NCBI GenBank assembly: GCA_020429585.1
Contig: JAGQLE010000014.1
Span: forward strand, 1-39,737
DNA length: 39,737 bases
Origin: Candidatus Berkelbacteria bacterium
GTDB taxonomy: Bacteria; Patescibacteriota; UBA1384; JACPKC01
Direction: 5' to 3'
Part shown: in pieces, positions 22,520-29,290 of the stretch
Layout: every line of letters starts with the position of its first letter
How positions within the stretch are numbered: the stretch's first letter is position 1
Notes under the pieces: model-generated
The model's input: the letters and a program-made list of their open reading frames with translations, nothing else
Database searches by the model: none
Told to the model about the DNA's origin: nothing
Made by a program: the position numbers and the translations under genes

Positions 22520-22590
22520 TTATTTAGAGGTATTTTACAGCTATAATTACCCCTGTTATTGTTGGAAAGCGTCGAATAATAGAGGCGAGG

Positions 22591-22620
22591 AGATCCTTCG
22601 TCGTTCCTCCTCAGGATGAC
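22591..22620 (-). repeat. Inverted copy of the GTCATCCTGA repeat
   Basis: Reads GTCATCCTGA...AAGGATCT on the minus strand; related to 18385-18412 and the ends of the 58-base repeats. It lies just before tRNA-Ser, at the other side of the small-gene cluster. Confidence 0.75.
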
Positions 22621-22655
22621 AAAGAGTTTTGGAGTTTAAAAGTTTTGAACGGTCG

Positions 22656-22745
22656 GGTGAGGTGGCAGAGTGGCCGAATGCAGCGCACTGCTAATGCGTT
22701 GACCCTTAACGGGGTCCGTGGGTTCGAATCCCACCCTCACCGCCA
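22656..22745 (+). tRNA. tRNA-Ser (anticodon GCU)
   Basis: Acceptor GGTGAGG (22656-22662) pairs with CCTCACC (22735-22741), discriminator G, encoded CCA (22743-22745). Anticodon loop CTGCTAA between GCGCA and TGCGT gives GCU, reading AGC/AGU. A long variable arm (GACCC/GGGTC-type pairing) marks a class II serine tRNA, and the T loop is TTCGAAT. Confidence 0.97.
22726..22745 (+). repeat. 20-base direct repeat, copy 1 (tRNA-Ser 3' end)
   Basis: The last 20 bases of tRNA-Ser including CCA are repeated exactly at 22863-22882, as seen at attachment sites of elements that integrate into tRNA genes. Confidence 0.9.
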
Positions 22746-22924
22746 AGGAGATTATCCGACAGAGTCGGGTGATATCCTTGGCGATAAAGGATTCGAAGGG
22801 CGCGGAGTTCAATTAAAATGTAATTTGTGTGGAGCGCCCAGGCTCCGAATCGGAGTGAGGAGGAATCCCACCCTCACCGCCATGTACCGATTCGAAACGA
22901 AGTTTCGAGCTGGTACATGGCACC
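22743..22924 (+). other. Hairpin array between tRNA-Ser and the GIY-YIG ORF
   Basis: Four hairpins in a row: CCAAGGA...TCCTTGG with inner CCGAC/GTCGG (22743-22780), GGGCGC/GCGCCC (about 22798-22840), CTCCG-AAT-CGGAG (about 22844-22857), and GCCATGTACC/GGTACATGGC with inner CGAAAC/GTTTCG (about 22879-22922). The segment also includes the second copy of the tRNA 3' end. No ORF before the GIY-YIG frame. Confidence 0.6.
22863..22882 (+). repeat. 20-base direct repeat, copy 2
   Basis: Exact duplicate of 22726-22745, 137 bases downstream, without the rest of a tRNA. Confidence 0.9.
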
Positions 22925-23306
22925 GCCACGAGGAGGAGTCTTTTACTGCGTTTACGTCTTAAAAAGCCGTTTGGACAAAAAGTTTTATATCGGATTCACT
23001 CATGATCTGAAGGCGAGAATCAATCGTCATAAAAAGGGATTGGTGCCGTCTACAAAAACAAGATTGCCAATAAAATTGATATTTTACGAAGCGTTTGGTA
23101 GTAAATTTGACGCCTTGCGTCGAGAAAAAATATTTAAAATCGTCAAAAGGAAAGCAAACTCTCAGAAGAATGTTGAGGGAATATTTGTCCCTGTAGCTCA
23201 GCTGGATAGAGCGTTGGCTTGCGGAGCCAAAGGCCAGAGGTTCGAATCCTCTCAGGGACGCCATAGATACTTAAGGGAGTTCTTTTTTTGCTTTAAATTG
23301 GCCTAA
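22917..23306 (+). pseudogene. GIY-YIG nuclease-domain ORF without its own stop
   Basis: Small GIY-YIG domain: FYCVYVLKSRLDKKFYIGF, then LKARINRHKKGLVPSTK, FYEAFGSKFDALRREK with the catalytic-type Arg, Lys and Glu pattern. Such single-domain proteins (UvrC-like/UPF0213 type) are common and poorly understood. The ATG at 22917 lies inside hairpin sequence with no SD, and the frame runs through tRNA-Arg to a stop at 23306; the 35 or so residues encoded by the tRNA (PVAQLDRALACG) are not natural protein. I read it as a decayed or 3'-truncated gene, but a functional fusion cannot be excluded. Confidence 0.6.
23187..23263 (+). tRNA. tRNA-Arg (anticodon GCG)
   Basis: Acceptor GTCCCTG (23187-23193) pairs with CAGGGAC (23253-23259); D arm GCTC/GAGC; anticodon stem TTGGC/GCCAA with loop TTGCGGA, so anticodon GCG, reading CGC; T arm AGAGG-TTCGAAT-CCTCT; encoded CCA at 23261-23263. 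Most bacteria read CGC with an A34-to-inosine ACG tRNA; a G34 version is less usual. Confidence 0.95.
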
Positions 23307-23353
23307 AGCCAGTTAAGAGCGCCAAATTCTTTTACATTGCCGGGAGGATCCGC

Positions 23354-23608
23354 ATGAAACCTGAAGACCAAGTAGAGCCAGAAATCAAAAGCTCAAACTA
23401 CTACAAAAATTTTTTAGCCCACATCCGCGCTTATGGCTGGACAATCTTAGAGATGGAGGCAAAAATCCATTACCATGATTCGATTTCTGTGATTACCGTT
23501 AAGGCCAAGCTCCAATACCAGCAACAGATCAAGACGTTTTGCAGTTCTATTACGCCCAGCTTATCGCTAACAATGCTCAAACCTCGGCCCGAGTGCGTCT
23601 ATCGATAG
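23354..23608 (+). CDS. 84-aa protein, unknown
   Basis: ATG with GGGAGG six bases upstream. Short mixed alpha/beta sequence (NFLAHIRAYGWTILEMEAKI; SVITVKAKLQYQQQIKTF) of soluble character, compatible with a small two-layer fold. No family recognised. Lies between tRNA-Arg and a terminator, the last small gene of the accessory region. Confidence 0.6.
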   Translation: MKPEDQVEPEIKSSNYYKNFLAHIRAYGWTILEMEAKIHYHDSISVITVKAKLQYQQQIKTFCSSITPSLSLTMLKPRPECVYR

Positions 23609-23620
23609 TTTTAAGACAAA

Positions 23621-23645
23621 ACCCGCTCAAAAGCGGGTCTTTTTA
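23621..23645 (+). terminator. Intrinsic terminator
   Basis: ACCCGC (23621-23626) pairs with GCGGGT (23633-23638), followed by CTTTTTATT. Confidence 0.88.
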
Positions 23646-23697
23646 TTGGCTGCGATCTCTAATTTTTTTCATTCAGGAATGCCCAGTTATTTCCCCA

Positions 23698-23726
23698 TTG
23701 TCAAATAATTCAGACCATCTTACTAT
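23698..23726 (+). promoter_or_regulatory. Leaderless promoter (TTGTCA-17-TACTAT) of 23734-24705
   Basis: TTGTCA (23698-23703), 17 bases, TACTAT (23721-23726), then seven bases to the ATG. No SD. Confidence 0.7.
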
Positions 23727-23733
23727 CAAATAA

Positions 23734-24705
23734 ATGAGGATTGGCATCGTGACTGGTGACGTGAGGGGCGCTGGGGCGAATTTTTTTAGTCGTCTTGAGC
23801 AGCTGGATCGAGCCAATGACTATCTAAAAATCAGCAAGGTCCAGGTTCGCCCGGTCTCTTTTAGGGTGTGGTTAAAGGACGCCTTAATGACTCGTCCGCC
23901 TAATCTTGATTTGGATCTTGTGCATCAAACTAGCCCAACCTTAGGTATCAAGTTTACTGGTCCGACCATTGTTTCGGCGCAAAATTTTGAGGCCGATCTG
24001 CTCCGCGCGCCGATTTACAAACAAATCGTGAGTTGGAGTTACCGTCGGGCTGATTTAGTGCTAGTCAATTCCGATTACCAAAAGGAAAGTTTGTTAAAGA
24101 ACTACGGCCTGGACGAAAAACGCTTATGTAAGGTACCCCTAGTAGTAGGAGATGATTTTTATCCGGCAGATAAGCGGCAGTCAGAGGCGGTGAGAGCGAA
24201 GTACGGACTAGGGCAACAGTTTGTTGTAGCGGTTGGTCAATCGAGGCTCGCCGAGCAGGTTTTTACGGAGCTCAGGTCTCGGTACCGCTCTAAAATTGAC
24301 TTGGTGGTATTAGGTAAAAAGCAAACTTCAAGTACCGGAATCGTGGGAATTAGGCCAGCTGCAAAGGACCTGCCGGCCCTATTTAGTGCGGCCACCTTGG
24401 GAGTTTTTGCTGGGCAGGAATGCCGCCAACTACTAGAGATGCAAAAGACCGGCTTACCAGTTGTAGCTTTGAGTGGCGGCTGCCGCGTTGAGCATGGCGG
24501 CGAAGGGGTGCTATTTGGTTTGTCCGGAGAGCTTTCTAAGTTAGCTTTTAGCTTACTGGCTGATCGGGGTTATCGGCATCAGATGGGCTTAAAGGCGCTA
24601 AAAAATGCCCGCCGCTCAAGTTGGCAAAAATTAGTTAAGGAGACAGTTAGGGCTTACGAATTAGTTGCCAGCAAAAATCGAATAAGATCTTTAAATTTTA
24701 ATTAA
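23734..24705 (+). CDS. Glycosyltransferase, GT-B fold (GT4-like, divergent)
   Basis: Short (323 aa) glycosyltransferase-like protein. N-terminal Rossmann half begins MRIGIVTGDVRGAGANFFSR and holds LVHQTSPTLGIKF and YRRADLVLVNSDYQKESLL, as in GT4 enzymes. The C-terminal half has VVAVGQSR, DLVVLGKK, LPALFSAATLGVFAGQECRQ and GLPVVALSGG, but the usual E-x7-E donor motif is only partly present. Donor and acceptor unknown. Start ATG is leaderless. First of the envelope polysaccharide genes. Confidence 0.75.
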   Translation: MRIGIVTGDVRGAGANFFSRLEQLDRANDYLKISKVQVRPVSFRVWLKDALMTRPPNLDLDLVHQTSPTLGIKFTGPTIVSAQNFEADLLRAPIYKQIVSWSYRRADLVLVNSDYQKESLLKNYGLDEKRLCKVPLVVGDDFYPADKRQSEAVRAKYGLGQQFVVAVGQSRLAEQVFTELRSRYRSKIDLVVLGKKQTSSTGIVGIRPAAKDLPALFSAATLGVFAGQECRQLLEMQKTGLPVVALSGGCRVEHGGEGVLFGLSGELSKLAFSLLADRGYRHQMGLKALKNARRSSWQKLVKETVRAYELVASKNRIRSLNFN

Positions 24706-24711
24706 ATTAAG

Positions 24712-24717
24712 CTATAC
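24712..24717 (+). promoter_or_regulatory. Possible -10 box (TATACT)
   Basis: TATACT with an A/T-rich TTTAAA 17 bases upstream; would produce a leader of about 80 bases for the next gene. Confidence 0.4.
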
Positions 24718-24776
24718 TTAGCTGTTTTGGTTTGCACCTAAACAAAAAATGGGCGGGCGCGCCGACATAGATACGC

Positions 24777-24804
24777 AACCTCCGATTGGGGGTTTGGAGG
24801 GAAG
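24777..24804 (+). promoter_or_regulatory. Leader with competing SD-free and SD-blocked pairings
   Basis: AACCTCC (24777-24783) can pair with GGGGGTT (24788-24794), leaving the SD free, or its CCTCC can pair with the SD GGAGG (24796-24800). The two folds exclude each other. A translational switch is inference. Confidence 0.4.
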
Positions 24805-25248
24805 ATGAAAGAAAGATTATCCAGAAGGATAATAATCCTTGAAATAATTAAAGAATTCGAAGGAGCGGCAAGTCTGAAAGAGATTGAAAACCGGGCTCTT
24901 GAGGATCTAGCGGAAAAGGGAATATTTCGGTGCATGATTACCGATCTTAACAAGACCTATCAAGTACTCTTGGTCTTCCGACAGGAAGTGAGTCAGCTGT
25001 CTAACTCAGACCGACTGCATCTGGAGGCTTATTTTCGGACTAGGTTCCAGGAGGCCTCGCGACAAAAGCCTCCCTGGCACCTGATGAGAAGGCGGGAGCG
25101 ACTTCTGGAGCAGCGACTAACTTGCTTGGGAAACAGATGGAGGCACCATTTGCCTCGATCAGTCTCTCCTTTTATAAGTTCGGTTACCCGTACTCAATTA
25201 GGAGATCTAGAAGTGATCGTCTGTCACAAGCAATCTAAAGCCACGTAA
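24805..25248 (+). CDS. 147-aa basic protein, unknown
   Basis: ATG preceded by GGAGGG. Basic helical N-terminus (LSRRIIILEIIKEFEGAASL) resembling the start of a winged-helix domain, then an Arg-rich middle (RRRERLLEQRLTCLGNRWRH). No family recognised. Its TAA is in the loop of the terminator. The leader upstream may control translation. A DNA- or RNA-binding role would suit the charge but is a guess. Confidence 0.6.
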   Translation: MKERLSRRIIILEIIKEFEGAASLKEIENRALEDLAEKGIFRCMITDLNKTYQVLLVFRQEVSQLSNSDRLHLEAYFRTRFQEASRQKPPWHLMRRRERLLEQRLTCLGNRWRHHLPRSVSPFISSVTRTQLGDLEVIVCHKQSKAT

Positions 25249-25260
25249 GTGGCTTTTTTT
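25238..25260 (+). terminator. Terminator with stop codon in its loop
   Basis: AAGCCAC (25238-25244) pairs with GTGGCTT (25249-25255); loop GTAA contains the TAA stop; T-run to 25260. Confidence 0.93.
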
Positions 25261-25275
25261 AATATGGTTCAAGCG

Positions 25276-25281
25276 TATAAT
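25276..25281 (+). promoter_or_regulatory. Leaderless -10 box (TATAAT) of the Mur ligase gene
   Basis: Perfect TATAAT followed by six bases and the ATG at 25288; no SD. No good -35 was found; the preceding bases are the T-run of the terminator. Confidence 0.65.
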
Positions 25282-25287
25282 TAAAAC

Positions 25288-26577
25288 ATGAGTTTAAAAG
25301 AAGCAATTCGGCCCTTAGTCCCTGATTGGGCATTAGCCGGTTTTCATCGGGCGCGAGCATCAGTAGCGGCTTATCGATATGGTTTGCCATCGCGAAAACT
25401 TCAGGTATTCGGCATTACTGGTACTAATGGCAAAACCTCGACCGCCTTCTTTTTGCACTCGATTTTAGAGGCGTCGAGGCGTAAAACTGGGTTGGCGACC
25501 ACAGTTCGCTTTAACGATGGTAATGGGATGATCGTTAACAAGAAAAAGATGACGACGATTGAGCCGTTCCAGTTGCAAAAACTATTAGCCAAGATGGTTA
25601 AAAACCAGGCTAAGGCGGCAGTCCTGGAGGTTACCTCGCATGCTCTAGCTCAACACCGGGTGTCGCGGATTGCATTTGATACGGTAGTCTTTACCAACCT
25701 GAGCCGTGAACACATCGGTGAGGGAATTTTTCATCACAATATGGAGCAGTATCGGCAAATGAAAGAGCGCTTGTTTGCTAAGCCTCACCGGGTGTCAGTA
25801 ATTAATGCTGACGATCCGGCAGCGCCAAGCTTTGCTCAATATCCGGCGACGCGCAAGGTATTTTATTCGGTTAATAAAACCGATGTCGATCTGTTTGCAG
25901 CCGATGTCAAGACTCAAAAAGAAGGAATGAGCTTTAAGCTTAATTGGGCGGACAAGAGCGTTAAGGTAAATCTTAAGCTAGCCGGCGTTTTTAACATTGA
26001 AAACGCTCTGGCGGCAGCTGGTGCGGCTTTGGGTAGTAACATTGACCTCGATGTTATTGTTGAAGGTCTAGAGAATCTTACCCATGTACCCGGCCGGGTT
26101 GAATCGATCGACGAAGGCCAAAACTTTAGTGTTATGATCGATTACGCTCACTCGCCCGACGCACTAAAAAGATTATTTGAGGCGGTTAAGCCGACGGTTA
26201 GGGGTCGCCTAATCCATGTTGGCGGAGCAACCGGTAACCGCGACAAACAAAAACGGCGGATTTTAGGCGGACTGGCCGCAAATTTTGCCGACGTGGTAGT
26301 TGTTACTAACGAAGATCCGGACAACGAGGATCCAGAGAAAATTATTGACGAGGTGGTTGCCGGGGTGATGAGCGGGGCGAAAAAGTTTAAACAGGGCGAG
26401 ACCTTCTTTAGGCTGACTAACCGAGCCGAGGCGATTCAGAAGGCAATTAAGATTGCCCAACCAGACGATCTGGTATTGATTACCGGCAAGGGTGACGAGA
26501 GCTCAATGATCGTTAAGGGCAAGCTAGTTCCTTATTCTGATCGTCAGGTGGTAACTAAAGCATTAAAGCAAAGGTAA
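25288..26577 (+). CDS. murE: MurE-like Mur ligase lacking a full N-terminal domain
   Basis: ATP-dependent ligase adding the third amino acid to the UDP-MurNAc peptide in peptidoglycan synthesis. ATP loop GTNGKTST at residues 45-52, LEVTSHALAQHRV, FTNLSREHIGE, central-domain NIENALAAAGAAL, and C-terminal domain with MIDYAHSPDALKRLF and LITGKGDESS. At 429 aa only about 40 residues precede the P-loop, so the usual N-terminal substrate domain is largely missing. The specificity loop reads EDPDNEDP where diaminopimelate enzymes have DNPR, so the amino acid added is uncertain. Its 3' end overlaps the convergent minus gene by 23 bases. Confidence 0.87.
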   Translation: MSLKEAIRPLVPDWALAGFHRARASVAAYRYGLPSRKLQVFGITGTNGKTSTAFFLHSILEASRRKTGLATTVRFNDGNGMIVNKKKMTTIEPFQLQKLLAKMVKNQAKAAVLEVTSHALAQHRVSRIAFDTVVFTNLSREHIGEGIFHHNMEQYRQMKERLFAKPHRVSVINADDPAAPSFAQYPATRKVFYSVNKTDVDLFAADVKTQKEGMSFKLNWADKSVKVNLKLAGVFNIENALAAAGAALGSNIDLDVIVEGLENLTHVPGRVESIDEGQNFSVMIDYAHSPDALKRLFEAVKPTVRGRLIHVGGATGNRDKQKRRILGGLAANFADVVVVTNEDPDNEDPEKIIDEVVAGVMSGAKKFKQGETFFRLTNRAEAIQKAIKIAQPDDLVLITGKGDESSMIVKGKLVPYSDRQVVTKALKQR

Positions 26578-27769
26578 GCCACCATAGATAAGCCAGGTCG
26601 TTTTTCCAGTAAGGCGTATCGAAAAGCCCGTGGATGAGGATTGTCGCTAGTATTGCCAAGGCGATTTTTTTAGTGAGGGTCGGCTTGGCGAGAGCCAGTT
26701 TAACTCCCCAAGCAATCAGGCCGAGAAAACTCACTAGCATTAATAGTCCGCCATTGAGCCAAGTGGCCAAAAAGAAGTTATGAGGATGCAAGACAGTCCA
26801 TTCGAGAGGATGCCGGCCGATGATCTCACCGACCTGGAGCGGATATTGGATATCAAATTGGCCGAGACCTAGGCCGAGGATTGGATTGCTTTTGATCATG
26901 GCAATTGCCACCTGGTAGATCTCTAGGCGGACGCTGGTTGAGCCGCCAGCGCTGGGGTCAAAAAGCTGGCCGAGTTTGTCGGTACCCGCCTGGCTGATAA
27001 TGAGGATAGCCGCTACCGCTAGTAAGCCCAGGTAAGGCCACAGATTTTGCTTAAGAGTATCTTTTTTTAAAATTAGCCAGACTGCTAAGCCGGCAAAAAC
27101 TCCGACAAAGGCACCGTAAGAGAGCGACAAGACCAAGCCGGTCGCCATTACTAAACTCGCAAGTAGCCAAGGCCAAAAGGCTTTGGTTTTAAGACTTTGG
27201 CCGGTTAGTGCAATCGTTCCAACAAGAATCGGTGCAATATAAAGGGCGAGATAGTTAGCTGATTCGAATGGGCCCGATGCTCGACCGTCGATCGTGCTCA
27301 ATTGACCGGTTAAAGACTGAGCGATCGCCCAGAGGCTAAGCAGAACACCGCTGACGCTCAAGGCTTGGAGCGTTTGGTTTTGCCAACGCTGGCCGAGATT
27401 GAGGCCGAGTAACGTAATAAAGTAGGCGATCGGGATGACTAGCCAACCCTTCCAGATACCAAGGGCGATCCGCTGGGCGGCGACTGGCCCGTCGATACCG
27501 GCGACTTCGGGAGCGACGATTGCGGTTGAGATAGTAGCCGCAATAATTATTAAAGTAACAAGAATGAGAGGTGTTTTATGCGGGCTGAGGTTTTGCCAAA
27601 ATTCTTGCCGTAATTTGGTATTTATTAATAAATTAAATACGACTATCAGTAAAAGGATACCAATCAAAACTTCAAGTAAGTTAGTGGGAATCGGGCCGAG
27701 GTCAAAGCGGACTAGGTAGGTTGGAAACAGAAGTGGACTATAAGCTAAGAATTTTTTAATGGTTTTCAT
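26555..27769 (-). CDS. O-antigen ligase/polymerase-like membrane protein 1
   Basis: 404-aa polytopic protein with about ten to twelve hydrophobic helices. The Wzy_C/O-antigen ligase signature is in the large loop and after: SVRLEIYQVAIAMIKSNPIL, GLGLGQFDIQYP, then LHPHNFFLATWLNGGLLML. Such proteins polymerise or transfer lipid-linked glycans outside the membrane. It is divergent from a second protein of the same class (27858-29279) with 88 bases between. Start ATG at 27769. Confidence 0.85.
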   Translation of the reverse strand: MKTIKKFLAYSPLLFPTYLVRFDLGPIPTNLLEVLIGILLLIVVFNLLINTKLRQEFWQNLSPHKTPLILVTLIIIAATISTAIVAPEVAGIDGPVAAQRIALGIWKGWLVIPIAYFITLLGLNLGQRWQNQTLQALSVSGVLLSLWAIAQSLTGQLSTIDGRASGPFESANYLALYIAPILVGTIALTGQSLKTKAFWPWLLASLVMATGLVLSLSYGAFVGVFAGLAVWLILKKDTLKQNLWPYLGLLAVAAILIISQAGTDKLGQLFDPSAGGSTSVRLEIYQVAIAMIKSNPILGLGLGQFDIQYPLQVGEIIGRHPLEWTVLHPHNFFLATWLNGGLLMLVSFLGLIAWGVKLALAKPTLTKKIALAILATILIHGLFDTPYWKNDLAYLWWLTFALML

Positions 27770-27857
27770 ATTGGTGTTGATTGGTATTAATTAGGATATG
27801 TAAGCAATTATAACCTGGTAGGATACCATAGTTAAGGTAGAATAACTGTATTATCTC

Positions 27858-29279
27858 ATGAAAAAGTTAAATCAAAATTTGTTGGCCGGCTCAGCGGTAG
27901 TAATCGCTGCCCTCTTGGTTATTGGCGCTCTCACGCTGGTCGAGTTGTCGAGTCTTGTAACCTTGGGCCTGGTTTTTGCCCTGTCTTCGTTAGTTATTTT
28001 TGCGTTTGCTTTAATTAACCGGCCTAAGTTTGCCGTCTACGCGTTGGTTTTTGCGATTGTTAGTGGTCAGATTTTGCGTCTGCGCTTGACCGAAGAGGCA
28101 GCTGGCTCAATTTTATTTCTCGATATTGCCATGGGTGGCTATGTCGTACTTGGGCTGGTGGCCGCCGCTCTTAATCGCCAACCCCTGCCCCGCTCCTTGT
28201 CTTTGATTTTTCTTTTGGCTTTTGGCCTTTGGATTCCGATTGGCCTAACCGTTAATTCGGGCTTGCTGTTGCCGCGGGAGCTGTTAGTTGCCCTCGCCTA
28301 CTTTGTTCGCTTCGGGTTTTTGGCACTGACCTTATTCGTAACGGCCTGGCTGGCGCAAAAAAAAGAGACCCAAATTTGGCTCTTAAGATTACTATTAGGT
28401 GGGGCGTTGACCCTGCTGGCGATTGGGATTGCCCAACGAATTTTTGTACCGGATATTCGGTTTTTAACCCGGTTCGGCTGGGATCCTCACGTAAATCGCC
28501 TGTTGTCGACTTTTCTAGACCCGAACTTTTTTGGGATGTTTTTGGTGATGCTTTATGCACTTGCGCTCGCTGGCGTGATGTCGGTTAAAGGCAAAGCTCA
28601 GCTCTGGCTAACGATTCTTGCAACAGTGACGGCTTTGGCAGTGGTCGCAACCTTGTCGCGCAGTAGTTACCTAGCAGTGGCGATTGCAACTTTTGTGGTG
28701 TTGTTTTTTAAATCCTGGCGCCTAATGACGGTTGCTCTGATTGGGGTAGTGATGATGGTTAGCTTAGTGCCCAATGTTCGCGACCGGGTCGTCGGTGCTT
28801 TCTCGGTTGATACGACTAGCTTGGCCAGAATCCAGTCGTGGCAAGAAACGATCGAGATCGGTAATACTAATCCTTTAGTTGGAGTGGGCTATAACGCCTT
28901 TGGGGCGGCCAAAATTCGCTTAGGCTTTTTGGATGATTTAACCAGCCAATCGGCCCAGGGCGGTGATTCAAGCCTGCTCTTGGTTTATGCGACAACCGGC
29001 GTGATTGGTCTTTTGATTTATTTGGCTTTTTGGCTGAGTATTTTTTTGGAAAGCTATTCGTTGTGGCGAACGGCCAACGAGCCTGTTTGGCAAATGGTTG
29101 GCCTGGGCATAATGGCAATTATTCCGGCCTACTTAGTCCACTCTAACTTTGTTAATGGCCTCTTTTATCCGCATCTATTTATACCGTTTGCGCTGTTGGC
29201 TGGAGTGGTCATTGGCAAAGCTAATGCTGGCCGACAAGCAAAAGAAATTTTCGAATTAAAAAATCCCGATCAAGCTTGA
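27858..29279 (+). CDS. O-antigen ligase/polymerase-like membrane protein 2
   Basis: 473-aa polytopic membrane protein with the same class of signature (SLARIQSWQETIEIGNTNPL, VGVGYNAFGAAKIRLG, then GGDSSLLLVYATTGVIGLLI). The short cytoplasmic tail ends EIFELKNPDQA. ATG lies 14 bases after a TAGAAT box (27838-27843), with no SD. Its TGA stop falls at the centre of a perfect palindrome shared with the convergent gene. Two such proteins side by side suggests two separate glycan products or steps. Confidence 0.85.
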   Translation: MKKLNQNLLAGSAVVIAALLVIGALTLVELSSLVTLGLVFALSSLVIFAFALINRPKFAVYALVFAIVSGQILRLRLTEEAAGSILFLDIAMGGYVVLGLVAAALNRQPLPRSLSLIFLLAFGLWIPIGLTVNSGLLLPRELLVALAYFVRFGFLALTLFVTAWLAQKKETQIWLLRLLLGGALTLLAIGIAQRIFVPDIRFLTRFGWDPHVNRLLSTFLDPNFFGMFLVMLYALALAGVMSVKGKAQLWLTILATVTALAVVATLSRSSYLAVAIATFVVLFFKSWRLMTVALIGVVMMVSLVPNVRDRVVGAFSVDTTSLARIQSWQETIEIGNTNPLVGVGYNAFGAAKIRLGFLDDLTSQSAQGGDSSLLLVYATTGVIGLLIYLAFWLSIFLESYSLWRTANEPVWQMVGLGIMAIIPAYLVHSNFVNGLFYPHLFIPFALLAGVVIGKANAGRQAKEIFELKNPDQA

Positions 29280-29287
29280 TCGGGATT
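29262..29287 (-). terminator. 26-base perfect palindrome, terminator of the minus gene
   Basis: AATCCCGATCAAG and its exact reverse complement join without a spacer. Minus-strand reading gives a T-run after it (plus-strand A residues before 29262). The plus gene's TGA (29277-29279) is inside. Confidence 0.85.
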
Positions 29288-29290
29288 GGG

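Noticed and set aside
22827-23306. A 159-aa protein read from 22827 through the GIY-YIG domain and tRNA-Arg
   Set aside because: The first part translates hairpin and tRNA-derived DNA and the end translates tRNA-Arg (PVAQLDRALACG, a common false translation); only the GIY-YIG part is protein-like.
25076-25100. A second hammerhead from CTGATGAG at 25081
   Set aside because: No GAAA at the right place, no stem III partner, and it lies inside a coding frame.
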